Part shown: positions 52,576 through 62,823 of the stretch, in pieces
How positions within the stretch are numbered: position 1 is the stretch's first letter
Layout of the letters: each line of letters begins with the position of its first letter
From: Adiantum capillus-veneris
Lineage: Eukaryota > Streptophyta > Polypodiopsida > Polypodiales > Pteridaceae
Length of the DNA stretch: 64,000 nt
Direction of reading: 5' to 3'
Assembly (NCBI GenBank): GCA_014529385.2
Contig: CM043965.1
Coordinates: 67,451,690-67,515,689 of the forward strand
Notes under the pieces: model-generated
Databases searched by the model: none
What the model saw: the letters and a program-made list of their open reading frames with translations, nothing else
Told to the model about the DNA's origin: nothing
Translations under genes and position numbers: made by a program

Positions 52576-53510
52576 TGTTAAGGCGGTTACGCCGCTAGCG
52601 GAAGCTAAATAGCGAGAACTCAACCAACAACAGAATTTGTCAGACGAGGACGAGCTTGACCCGCAGGCGCATGAAAACAACTAGGTGGGTGTCAAATCAC
52701 CTACTCGACCTTCTAATGACAATCACTACTAAGAAAATCAAATCTAAGTTCTAAAATACGCAAGTGACTGAAATCCGTACTACGAACGAATGCTATACGA
52801 AACAGGATCTAGAATCATTGAATCGATCTCAAACTCAAGGGGAAGTCTATACACTAGGTAAGAACAACACCCTAAAGACTTGAACTGCAAAATCAACCTA
52901 TAACCACTCCGTGCGGTAAACGCGTATGAAGACAGGCCAAAAAATACAGGTGATCGAAACTTGACCCCGATGGTACTAATGTGTAGCTCTACTCGTTGTG
53001 GTTCTATAGATATGCTGCACGCTTCATTCCGACACACGAGTTGGAAGAAAACTCACACCGAAGCTCGTCGGAACTTACCACACATAGAAGCCGATAGCGC
53101 GCACTCTTGGTATCTGTGCGTAGCTCTCGCCATTGCTAACATAATGGCAGTGTTGCTTCTCCAATGGCGGCTCCGTAGCTCGCGTAGCAAGTAGATAAGA
53201 CTCTCACTCTCTCTCTCTCTCAGACACAGTCACGGCGCTTAAAAAACTCACTTTGATTAATAATCTGCCTCCCTTAGGTTACAAAAACTTTGGCTTATAT
53301 ACCTCAGCCTTGGAGGTGAGAACATCTCTAAGTAATTACATCAGCAAGTGAAATTATTTCGGGATTACAAGCTGGAAACTCAATTGAGTCCCGTTACTTA
53401 ATGAATGGCTCAAATCAAAATTGATGTCGGAAAGACATTTATTACAATCAATGGTTACAAAATGATGAGTGTGAGCAAAAATGTGGGTGTGATCCTCTGC
53501 TGGCTCAACA
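52576..53510 (-). repeat. Element C: 5' LTR
   Basis: The 935-bp LTR starts (minus strand) TGTTGAGCCAGC at 53510 and ends CCTTAACA at 52576. Compared with the 3' LTR of C, about 22 substitutions were counted by eye. TATA-like, GA-run and GTGAGT-type donor positions are as in D. Confidence 0.94.
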
Positions 53511-53735
53511 GTTTTTGGCTTATATACCTCAGCCTTGGAGGTGAGAACATCTCTAACTAATTACATCAGCAAGTGAAATTACTTCGGGATTACAAGCTGG
53601 AAACTCAATTGAGTCCCGTTACTTAATGAATGGCTCAAATCAAAATTAATGTCGGAAAGACATTTATTACAATCAATGGTTACAAAATGATGAGTGTGAG
53701 CAAAAATGTGGGTGTGATCCTCTGCTTGCTCAACA
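53511..53735 (-). repeat. Element C: extra partial LTR copy at the 5' edge
   Basis: 225 bp repeat the outer end of the adjoining LTR (53286-53510) with a handful of differences. The target duplication CAATA lies outside this extra copy, so it belonged to the element at insertion or arose within its LTR. Confidence 0.88.
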
Positions 53736-55345
53736 CAATACCACCATCACACTGCTTAAACTGTATGCCCAAGTAATGATGCAAAGTGCCAAGTCTTTCA
53801 TCTTGAAAGTTGCATTCAAATTAGCCTTAAATTTAGCAATATGTGTCTCATTCATGCCAGTGATCAATAGACCATCTACATATGGAACAACAATGAGAAG
53901 TGCATCACCTTCACGCTTTACATACAAAGTGCTTTCTGTTGGACTGTTACGAAAGCCTTGTCTAACCAAATGAGTGTCAATTTTTGCGTACCAAGTATGA
54001 GGAAACTTCTTTCTATTGGAATGTTACGAAAGCCTTGTTTAACCAAATCAGTGTCAACTTTCTCATACCAAGCACGAGGAGACTGCTTCAAGCCATACAA
54101 ATCTTTCTTACACTTGCACACTTTACCTTCCTATCCTTTCTTGGAAAAATCATGAGGCTGCGTTACATAAACTTCTTCAAATATATTACCATTCAAGAAA
54201 GCAGTAACAATGTCTGACTGATGTACATCCCATTCAAAGTGAGCTGCCAATGTACATAGAAAACACATAGTAGTCATATGACAAGTAGGAGCAAAAGTCT
54301 CTTCATAGTATATGCCTTTTTGATGTGCATAACCTCTTGCAACAAATCGAGCCTTGTAGTGGTCATCTCACCATCCGGCTTACATTGCAACTTGTAAACC
54401 CACTTTGTACGAATGGGATTTTTTCTAGGAGGAAAATCACATAAAGTCTGGATCATATTCTGATTGTATGGCAGCCATCCAATTTTTTGAATTTTGTGCT
54501 TCATCAAAAGACAGATGTTTCTCCACATGACATAAACTAGAAATAGTCAAAGCATAACAATCTAACACATAAGATGCATGGTGAGAACCTGAATGAGTAT
54601 GACTAGACATAGGTGCATCGAATTTACTATCACGCAAAGTATGCACTGGCCATTTTGGCATACCTCTAGCTTGCTCATTCTCAGCCATTTCCACATCATG
54701 TATATCTGCATACAGAAATAGGCTGATTTGTAGCATTTTCAGAAAACCCCATAGGCTGTACATTTGCCTCAATGAAATTTACATTTGAGTTTTCACCATT
54801 AAAAAGAGGCAACAAACTGTCATAAATGTCACGTGAGCTTACATTATTGTCTTTAGTACATGGCAACAAAGGCTAAACAAAATCTTTCACAAACACAATA
54901 TCTTGTGAAACCAAGATACGTTTTGTTTGCGGATGGTATAGCTTGTAACCTTTGCTTTCAATATTGTAACCAACAAAAATGCATTTAACAGCCTTATCAT
55001 CCAATTTTTTTTGCTGCATTTGTGGAACCAAAGCATAATCCAAACAACCAAAAGTGCGCATGTGATCAATAAACAATTTCTTACCGTGCCATGCTTCATA
55101 AGGAGTCATAGACTACAAAGCTTTCATAGGACACCTGATGAGTACATAAGTAGCACACATGATAGCCTTAAGCCAAAACAAATGTAGCAAAGCTTGACTC
55201 TTGACCATACATTGTGCAATTCCCATAAGTGACCTGTTTTTCCTTTCAGCAACACCATTTTGCTGACGTATATAGCACTATACATTCATGTTTTATCTCA
55301 CGACAAGCCAGAATGCATTAAAATTATGAGACATATAGTCCCCTC
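53736..55345 (-). pseudogene. Ty1/copia remnant: integrase end and RT
   Basis: On the minus strand, from 55345 down, there is an integrase core piece (Q-Q-N-G-V-A-E-R-K-N near 55260), then T-P-Y-E-A-W-H-G-K-K to S-Q-D-I-V-F (55109-54873) and a linker. RT follows with F-D-E-A-Q-N-S-K-N-W, R-T-K-W-V-Y-K (about 54500-54380) and L-Y-G-L-K-Q-S-P-R-A-W-Y-E-K (about 54100). The catalytic loop reads Y-V-D-G instead of Y-V-D-D (about 53880). A tandem duplication of about 75 bp lies at 53935-54085. It joins the fragment at 1901-2712 across the C insertion and is truncated on the right at about 55345. Confidence 0.88.
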
Positions 55346-55849
55346 TTAGATCTGAACAGTGTCATGCAGCTCCGCTCCCATGCTAAGAAAGACGCCAGAA
55401 AAATGCACATCAAGCTTCTTTGAAGCCTGCTTGATTAATGGTTGGTGATCAAGGCTTGTTAACAAGCCAAATTCAATGATTAATGTATGCCAGATGCGGC
55501 TTAAAAGGCCGAAAGATGTCTTGGTAATGCTAAATAGTGAGTATGATTGAAGTGGTCATAGATGGGATTTTATTGATCAAAGTTGAACTACTTGAAGTGC
55601 TCTACAGGCCTGTCTTAACGGCTCGTCAATTGAAGCTCCAATGAAGAAGTTATGGTAGTTTGAAGTTTAAGTCGATTACAGATTTGTACCGGATTGGGCA
55701 ACTGCAGCTGAGGGGACCAAATTGAAATGAAAGCATCGGGCTGAAGTAATCAATTTTTGGAGAGCGTCGGTCTTTTCAGATCGGTGATCGGGTTTATGGT
55801 TGCCAAGTTATTGGCTGTTAAACATTTACCGGGGGCCGATTCCGCACCA
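55346..55849. other. No gene seen
   Basis: I see no supported coding region, RNA gene or terminal repeat in this 500-bp stretch between copia and the PPR fragment. Confidence 0.5.
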
Positions 55850-56170
55850 ATCCGGTCCACTCGGTTAGAGTGCCATCTCGGAGTTTTTGGCTCTCTACCG
55901 GATCTTGGAATGCAATGATCGTGGGATATACCCAACAAGGTAGGACCAGGAAGCTGGCTATTTGCAGCAGATACAAAAAGAGGAAAAATTCTCCGAATGC
56001 AATCACTTATACTTGCATATTGAAGGCGTATGGCACTAAGAAGTTGATATGAGCATTGGAATTCACGATGATATTGTTAGTCAAGAGCTGATGGAAGAGT
56101 GGAGTTGCTGTGTTTGGCAATGCCTTAACCGATATGTATGCCAAACGGGGTTCCCTTTAAGAGCCAAAAA
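55850..56170 (+). pseudogene. PPR-protein fragment (PLS type), decayed
   Basis: Two or more pentatricopeptide repeats can be read across frames: S-W-N-A-M-I-V-G-Y-T-Q-Q-G (about 55909-55945), P-N-A-I-T-Y-T-C-I-L-K-A-Y-G (about 55996-56035), I-H-D-D-I-V-S-Q-E-L (about 56059-56088), and F-G-N-A-L-T-D-M-Y-A-K-R-G-S-L (about 56112-56157). PPR proteins bind organelle RNA and guide editing. Here at least one stop and two frame changes make it a dead fragment. The 'C-I-L-K-A-C-G' and 'I-H-D-E-I-V' wording is common in ferns and lycophytes (general knowledge), which is my main hint about the organism. Confidence 0.72.
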
Positions 56171-56603
56171 GAAGCCAAGGGGGCTATGGCCACCCAATGG
56201 AAAAAGAAAGAAAAAAGGGTTTGAGTGTGTGTGAAAAGAAGAGGATGGTGCAAGCAGGCAGAGCGCATGCAACATGGAGAGGAAGATGGACTTGCGTTGG
56301 GCTCTGCAGTGTTTAGACGAGCCCGACCAAGAAACGAGATTTGTTCATCTCGCTGGCACACACCGTTTTGGCACAAGCGGGGTCGGATTTCGTGCTAGCC
56401 ATCATAGCCGCTGCCATGTCAGCTAGGGGGGGCTGCCCATTAGCGACATCGCTAATGGGTTGGCCATTTTTAGAAGGCAAGTGCATGCAACCTATAAAAG
56501 ACAAAGGAGCGGCTCTTGTTTTTTCTTCTTTTGGGCATTCCTTAGCAGGAGAATCCAAGACGTCCTTAGCCATCAATAGCCTTGAGGAATAGGCTTCCCA
56601 ACA
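56171..56603 (+). repeat. Element E: possible 5' LTR end and degenerate primer site
   Basis: 'ccta-taaaag' (TATA-like, near 56490) is followed about 105 bp later by 'cttcccaaca' and 'atagtataatctgc'. This resembles the usual '...cccaaca' LTR end followed by an initiator-Met-type primer site (TGGTATCAGAGC), with several mismatches. The left end of the LTR was not found and no second copy is in the window, so this is tentative. Confidence 0.35.
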
Positions 56604-56619
56604 ATAGTATAATCTGCAA

Positions 56620-57575
56620 GAGAGGATTCACAAAGCTCGACACACAGTTACTGAGAAATTACAACGATTTGAAGGCCAGGATATTAGCAAATTTTGCAAT
56701 ATCTATGAGCAGGCAATGGAAGATAATGGAATCGATGATCAAAATGCAGTGGAAGGATTTCATCTAATTGCAGTGCTGGAACTTAGGGGCCGAATAAAAG
56801 AGATTTAGGTGGTTCAAGGCCCAAATTGACAGGACTTCAAGAAGGCGCTCCAAGAGGAATACTTTCTTGAGGATTCAGAAAGGGTAACCAGACAAAGTTT
56901 TATGAAGTGGGTGCAGAAGAAAAAAAAAAAATTAGCTGCATGAGAATTATTACGAGAGTTTAAAAAGAAATTCGAGAAACTATCCTCGACAGAGCAACGA
57001 TCAATGAAGGATCAGAAGGTTGAACTATTCATTCAGGCGGCTGATCTACGACTTCAGAAGAGTCTAGTGTAGTTGCTGGAGAATTCAAAAGGTGAATTGG
57101 GCTTAACATCCAACTGGAAGATAGTCACTGAAGCGGTAAATATGATCCTGAAATGACAGATGAGAATTGATAAGCTGATTGTGGCTGATATCATGGATAT
57201 TATGGAAGAGGAACCTAAGGAGAAAACAACCTCGGCAATACCTAGAGTGGAGGAGCCAGTTCTCGACGAATTGGTGAAAAGTATTCAAGAGTTAAATTTG
57301 AATTTCAAAGCTATTAAATTTGAAGGGTTAGCTGCAAAGGGGTCTATTTCTGAGCCTAGACAGTCCACGCAAAGGCTGGGACCGATGCATGTGGTGTGAT
57401 AGTGAATACCACAAGTATGTTAAAGAATGTGATGAATTTGATGAAGCTTATAAAAGGAACGTGGTTTTCTGGAAGGACAAGAAGATTCACCTTAGGGCAA
57501 CAGGTGAGATGCTCCACCTGAACTTTGATACGCGCAACATGAAAAAGATAGTTGAAGAAATCTAGCATAATGTTG
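56620..57575 (+). pseudogene. Element E: gag remnant
   Basis: A gag reading survives in patches: F-E-G-Q-D-I-S-K-F-C-N-I-Y-E near 56670-56710, W-V-Q-K-K, E-L-L-R-E-F, K-V-E-L-F-I-Q-A-A-D near 57015-57045, and a knuckle C-M-W-C-...-H-...-C with one residue too many before the last C (about 57388-57430). There are several in-frame stops (near 56805, 56828, 56940, 57070). The wording matches a Ty3 type known from fungi and early land plants rather than B/C/D. The knuckle is followed by a G-E-M-L-H-L-N-F region. Confidence 0.65.
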
Positions 57576-57580
57576 CTCTT

Positions 57581-58141
57581 GTGGAAGCAGCTACATATGG
57601 GCTACAGGTCTACGGAAAGGGTGATGATGATGGTGCAGGTACAAAGGGTCAATTGTGGCCTTATGCTTTGAAGACATCAAAAACAGGGAAGGTAACTTAT
57701 GGGAAGCTAAGACAGGTAGGGAATTCAATTCGAGAAACCATAGGGTGGACTGATCCAGTGGATTCCCTCTGAGTGTATGCATTCATTGCGAAGTCTCAAG
57801 CTAATGAGGCTATGGTGGAGGAAAAGCGAAAAAGAGATGAAGAAGCTCCTGGGACATCGAAAATGACAACGAGATTCAGCAGCAGAAAAGAAGAAGGTCC
57901 TACTCCTAAGCCCGCTCCTAAAGTGGTTATGGAGGAGGCACCCAAGGATAAAAAGCAAGGTAAACCCAGGGGACCCTCGTATAAGCTTAAACCTCACACT
58001 GAATTAGCTACATATTTAAAGAAAGTTTTTGAAGAGCGCATTCTGAGTAGCAAAGTGGAGCTCACATTGGGTGACGTTCTGGGAATTGCCAAACGCGAGT
58101 TTCACGAGGAGATTATTGCTATTATCAAAAGAAAGCGGTAG
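57581..58141 (+). pseudogene. Element E: gag-pro linker
   Basis: It continues the same frame type with stops at about 57769 and 58139. It is charged and proline-rich (P-T-P-K-P-A-P), then L-K-K-V-F-E-E-R-I-L and L-T-L-G-D-V-L-G-I-A, a conserved helix block in this element type. No catalytic motif. Confidence 0.6.
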
Positions 58142-58870
58142 ATACCAAATGAGCAAGAGCCAGAGCCAGTTAAGAGCCAGACGGTTTGCCACATTGAGGC
58201 AATTTTGGATGATTATGAAGAGTATCTGGAAGATCTCGAAGAAGAAGAGTCGAGCTCTGTGGTGGTGTCAAACCCAACTGTACCAGAGGTAAGGCATGTT
58301 CATTTCAATGAAGATGACGATAACAAAAGTATACCAAGGAGTCACTTTTCAAGGACTCATTGGGCAAGGGCAACAACTAAAACTGTTGTGAAGCTTGGCG
58401 ACATGGAAGAACCGGTCTTAGCACTAATATATCATGGATCAGAGATAAATTTGATGGAAAAAATCTTGCACAAAAAGGGGAAATGGCCTATTGATGTGGA
58501 CCCTGGTTGGCGGATTCGAGCTGCCAACATGCTTCCAGGCGACCTCTATGGTGCATGTGCAAATGTTAAGGTAACTGTAGGGGATGTCTGTGATGAGCAA
58601 AATTTCTTTATACAGGAGCATTACTCTTATCTATTATTTTTGGGGCAACTTTACATTACGGCTGTGCGGATGGAAACCAAGGTGTTGGATGATGGCTTGC
58701 CCTATGCCATGGTTCGAAGCCGAGATGGTAAGAAAGCAGTTCAATTCTTGACTGTATGTGTTGATAATGCCAGGAACGAGGATAGTCTACGTGATCATCC
58801 AATGCCAAAGATACGCAAGGAGTTTAGAGAACACAGGTTTGCAAAGGATTTTTTCGGAGTGCCACTATAA
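58142..58870 (+). pseudogene. Element E: retropepsin-like domain with lost catalytic aspartate
   Basis: The frame is open from 58142 (main part 58205-58870). The expected active site A-L-I-D-x-G is A-L-I-Y-H-G-S-E-I-N (about 58420-58449), so the catalytic D is tyrosine. It is followed by W-P-I-D-V-D, G-D-L-Y-G-A-C-A-N-V-K-V, L-G-Q-L-Y-I-T-A-V and D-G-K-K-A-V-Q-F-L. The protease would be inactive. It stops at 58868. Confidence 0.7.
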
Positions 58871-59571
58871 AGCGGGACTATGGTAGTACAAGTGAGGAGG
58901 AGTTCTCGCAAAGAGAAGCTTTCTCTTCAAGGTTTTTGGGGTTAACATCTGAAGGTTCAATATCTTTCAAAAAATTTAATGATTTGCCAAAGTGAAAAAA
59001 ACAGTATGTTTCAGGTATCTAAAGTGAATTATAGGGATGTGATGTGCTTGAATCAGATGATGTGATTTTAGGGATCTTTGAAGAGGTATCTTATGTTGAT
59101 ACTATGTCAGAGCTTGAGGAGATCAGGCAACTTAGGTTACAAAGCGAAACTGAAGTGGTTAAGGTCCACACAATGGACATGTATGATGAGTTAGGTATAT
59201 ATGAAGCACTTATGCATATTGATGATGATTCAGGTAAAGCAGTTGAAGCACAGGTAGAGACAAAATACAAAATTGTTGCAAAGAAAGTTAGGCCAGTGGC
59301 TACACCGCTACCAGAAGGAAGTGATGGGATGATCAAGGAGGCTTCTCGACAGCCTATACTCAGGAATCCAAAGAACATAGGGCATAAATTTACTAAGGAG
59401 ACATTGCAGCAGCTGAAGGTTGGAGAAGACGGTTTCCTCAATGAAGAGGAGATGAAGTGTTTTCAAGGTATGCTCAAAAAACATGGTAAAGCTTTCGCTT
59501 TTGAGCCAAGTGAGATTGGGTGTGTGGATCCAAGTGTTGTTTCACCTATGGTTATTTTCATTGTTCCTCAC
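58871..59571 (+). pseudogene. Element E: segment before RT, truncated
   Basis: 59044-59571 reads Y-K-I-V-A-K-K-V-R-P-V-A-T-P-L-P, H-G-K-A-F-A-F-E-P and I-G-C-V-D-P-S-V-V-S-P-M-V-I-F. This is the block that leads into RT in this element type. Similarity stops at about 59571, before any RT motif, so the element is cut off here. Confidence 0.68.
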
Positions 59572-61309
59572 ATGCTGATAGCCGTTTTTCGGCTCTCCGT
59601 AATTGCCATAGTGAGTTATCCCACCCTACCAAAATCACCTAAACATTGTGGCTATTCTTACCTTTTCATTGTACATAGGCGTGTGTGAGTTAGGGGACTT
59701 TTCCCATATTTTCTTAAAAAAATCCTCAATTAGCTAGTCACTGGGCTAGTTGAGCCAAAAAAATAAAAAAATAAAAGTATATTATAGCCTCTTTGTGTGT
59801 AAATATTTCATTGTATACATGGCCTAAATATAGGGATTTTTTATAATTATTTTGGTATTTTATTTAAATATTTCTACTTAGGTGTGTGTTTTATTAAACC
59901 TATGTACACCTTCTTTCATCCTCTTACACCATAAGTATATTTTTTGCCAATATGTACATACTCTAATCTTATATTTTTCCTTTATACAAATCACTCCCAC
60001 ATTTTCACCCTCACCCTCGTGAAAACAAAAAATTGATTTCTACTCATTGGTCACGTTTATTATATTATTTACTTGCATACCTTTTCCTCTTTCACCCAAA
60101 ATAATTCAAAGAGGGACCATATCATATGATTCCAATATCTTTCCATATCCATAACTCCTCCATATTTTTATTATTATTTTTACTCATTATTCTAACACCA
60201 TGTGCTCATTGAGCTAAAGTCAGCTAAAGTCCATGAATAGTCCATACACTAGTCCCACCATGTATATATTTCTTTATTCACCAATAATCCTCCTCCATGC
60301 ATGTGTCAAGGGCAACTTGGATGCTTTGTATTATGATATGACAAAGGAGGGGCTCACTCTTGGATGCATTGTACAAATTCAACAAAGGAGGAGGCCACTG
60401 AAGACTTTTTGTGAAGAAAAAACAGGTCTTTTGGTGGATTTTTAATATCCATCTCCACTCCAAATTTGGAGCGGTGGTCAAATAAGAAATTGTAGCCCAA
60501 GCTCTTAATAATCACCTCAAATTTTTTCATGATTTTTGGAGCTACCAGTGGTGAGATATGATTTTTTGAGTGCACCTCAGTCTACCCACTTTTCTCACAA
60601 GTAGCCCATAGTCTTCTCTCACCTCTTTCCACACTTCTACACACACACACACACACATATTCCTCTCAATCCCTCACTCAAACCTGCACCTTCAATGGTT
60701 TCCCTCACCTTCTTCACCATTAACCTCCCCACTTACTTCCATAGCTCTCATATGAGCTCCACATGTACATACACCATCTCTATGCCTCTCTCTATTATCT
60801 CCAAAGTACAATTCCATCTTAACCCTTATATATATACATAAATTCAGCATGTGTACCATGCTTAACCTCTGCAAATCAAGAGATCTCATCAATGGAATTA
60901 TCATTTTCATCGTGATAATCAACCTTGGCGGCGGTGGCGTAAAGAAGAGAAGACGAAGAAGAAGATCGATAGTCATTTTGATAACCTACACAAGTAAGTC
61001 AAAAACTTCTTCAAGCTTCGCCATCACAAGGATTTCCTCACTTCATTCAACCATCCACCTCATTCTACCCATTGTAAATTCATCATTAACTTTCTAGTGA
61101 TTACTAACACTAACCACCACTAACATACTAACACAAAATAGTCATTGACCTAACCATAAAAGACACCTCACCTCAAGACATGTACAAAGTAACTCTCTCT
61201 CTCTCTCTCTCTCCTTTTCCTTAAAACTCTACTTTCACCTTATTCACCATCAATAATGCTCTCTTTTGAGCCCACATCCATGACTCAAGCAGACAAAGAA
61301 GGCCCGCAA
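59572..61309. other. No gene seen; AT-rich with short microsatellites
   Basis: I found no supported coding region or terminal repeat. Simple repeats are CA (about 60637-60657) and CT (about 61194-61212). Short open frames here lack any family resemblance. It could be an old LTR or flank of E, but nothing shows it. Confidence 0.5.
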
Positions 61310-62242
61310 TGTTTTGATATTCAAAAAATCATAATCCTAATTTGTTAGCTTGTAAATTAGGATTTCTAATAATCTTAATGAGGGGTCTCCAACCTATAAA
61401 TAGGCCCTCTCCTTCTTGTAAAATAGCCTCCAAGATCTCACATAGCACCCCAACACTCTATGCGTGAGGAGAGACTTAGGTGTAGAAACCACTTGTGAGC
61501 TTCACTCTTGGTGTGAGAGAAGCCTTCAAGCTACACATTGCAAGTGAGAGAGCGTGAGTTCCTCAAATCTCAAAACCACTATTGTATATGCTCCTTCATC
61601 ATCAATAAATTGAGGTTTGGTGTATCAAAGGCGTGATTCGACATTCAAATCTTCGTTTTTCCATTTGTGCAATACGGTTTCGTGAATTCAAGGTGACTTG
61701 TGTATTTTGAGTTTCTATCGGTTGATCTTGATTTTAGAAAGTGTTTTAGTGTGTTTTTCATTGCCAATTTTGTGTCCATTGTAAGAGGGTATTGTGGTGA
61801 GAGGTCTCCCATACCCTAAGACAGTGTGTGTGTGTGTTTTGGCAATGATTAGCAATCACTAAGCATTGAGTGAGTTTTTGTACAAGTTCTACGATAGCAT
61901 CATAACGAACCATCTCCATTTGCAAGTCACAAATAAGGTATTACGCAAGATCCTTTTCTCTCTCTCTTCCCTTTGCTCTAGCTCTCTCTGGTCCATTTTG
62001 TGTGTGTCTTGGTGTGAGGTTGCTTGTGTGTGTTGTGTGGTGCATCTTCTTGGTTGTACCAAAATCTCTCTTGCGTCCTAGTTCGCATACCATAACTAGG
62101 TGGTGCCCCTATCTTGTTTGGGTTTGGCTGTGGGTTTGTTGTTGTGTTGTGCTTGTGGTTGCCCCAGCCCCAATTGAGCAGCACGGGAGCCTTGAGGGGT
62201 GTTTAGAGGTCGCCTCTCTTGTTGCCCGCCCCGGACCGCCTC
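61310..62242 (+). repeat. Element F: probable 5' LTR
   Basis: It is bounded by TGTTTTGA on the left and ...CGCCTCA just before a PBS-like site. It contains 'cctataaatagg' (TATA, 61394-61403), a polyadenylation-like 'caataaattg' near 61603, and GT/CT-rich transcribed sequence. No partner LTR is in the window, so the left end is a guess. Confidence 0.5.
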
Positions 62243-62246
62243 AATT

Positions 62247-62264
62247 TTGGTGCCCCCACTGAGG
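62247..62264 (+). promoter_or_regulatory. Element F: probable primer-binding site
   Basis: TGGTGCCCCCACTGAGGA sits four bases after the LTR end, the same offset as in B. It begins TGG as expected for complement of a CCA tRNA end. I do not assign the tRNA. Confidence 0.55.
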
Positions 62265-62320
62265 ACGAGCGGTTGTGTTAGCATACACAAGGTAAGTCTT
62301 CAAAAACTAGTTGTGTTTAC

Positions 62321-62557
62321 ATGAACAATCCACCACCTCCTAATCCTGCTCATGCAATTCAATTTCATCAGTTTCATTGGGTGCAAGGGATTAGGATAAA
62401 AGTTCGCATTGATAGAAAAATCTTTTTTCCACAACGTATTGTATTCCTCTTTGGTGCCGAAGCATTAAGAGATATTCTACAATCTCCAAATCGTATTATA
62501 CTCCCACTTGTAGACTATAATGTCTCTTTTGATGTACATGTGTTTATCTTGTTTTAG
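62321..62557 (+). CDS. Element F: small leader ORF 1 (78 codons), unknown
   Basis: It starts M-N-N-P-P-P-P. It ends with a hydrophobic S-F-D-V-H-V-F-I-L-F and contains I-I-L-P-L-V-D-Y-N. The next small frame ends the same way (S-F-D-V-Y-I-F-I-L-L), so the two appear to be duplicates. It lies between PBS and gag. No known domain. Confidence 0.45.
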   Translation: MNNPPPPNPAHAIQFHQFHWVQGIRIKVRIDRKIFFPQRIVFLFGAEALRDILQSPNRIILPLVDYNVSFDVHVFILF

Positions 62558-62565
62558 CTAGGGTA

Positions 62566-62778
62566 ATGAATCAAGAGGACCTGTATCGTACATTCATTCT
62601 TTTGGCTAGATAAGACGTGCATATAATAGTTGGCACAAAGTTACAATTTCAACGTGTTTTCCGTCGTATGTTTGAACCTAGGCAAGTAGCGGCTATCAAT
62701 GCCTCAGTCAATCCGTTCATTTTGCCATTGATTCGCTATGATCTAAGCTTTGACGTTTATATTTTCATTCTACTTTGA
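62566..62778 (+). pseudogene. Element F: small leader ORF 2, related to ORF 1, with internal stop
   Basis: From ATG 62566 the frame reads to TGA 62776 with one TAA at 62611-62613. F-I-L-P-L-I-R-Y-D-L-S-F-D-V-Y-I-F parallels I-I-L-P-L-V-D-Y-N-V-S-F-D-V-H-V-F of ORF 1. The gap between the two frames is 8 bases. Confidence 0.42.
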
Positions 62779-62823
62779 AATTTGATTTTGCAACACAAAA
62801 AATAAAAAAAGAAAAAGAAATTT

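Larger units (their letters stand above)
2713..53735 (-). mobile_element. Element C: large Ty3-type LTR retrotransposon inserted in copia, itself interrupted by B
   Basis: The outer ends are TGTTAAGG at 2713 and ...CTCAACA at 53735, flanked by the perfect 5-bp repeat CAATA (2708-2712, 53736-53740). The element reads on the minus strand. Its 5' LTR is at the right end (52576-53735), followed by PBS 52556-52573, a palindrome-rich leader, gag and pol (51155-42411), a palindrome-rich spacer (42410-39546), a large 3' ORF (39514-36185), PPT (36136-36148) and a 3' LTR (36135-35265 continuing at 2784-2713). Element B (2785-35264) sits in this 3' LTR. It belongs to the same family as D but is older, with about 22 LTR differences in 935 bp by eye. 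It carries nonsense mutations, small indels and an 878-bp gag deletion. Confidence 0.92.

Noticed and set aside
53511-53735. Separate solo LTR next to C
   Set aside because: It is partial, and the CAATA target duplication lies outside it, so it belongs to C.
59572-61309. Host gene in the AT-rich gap
   Set aside because: Only short frames with no family resemblance; simple repeats and many stops.
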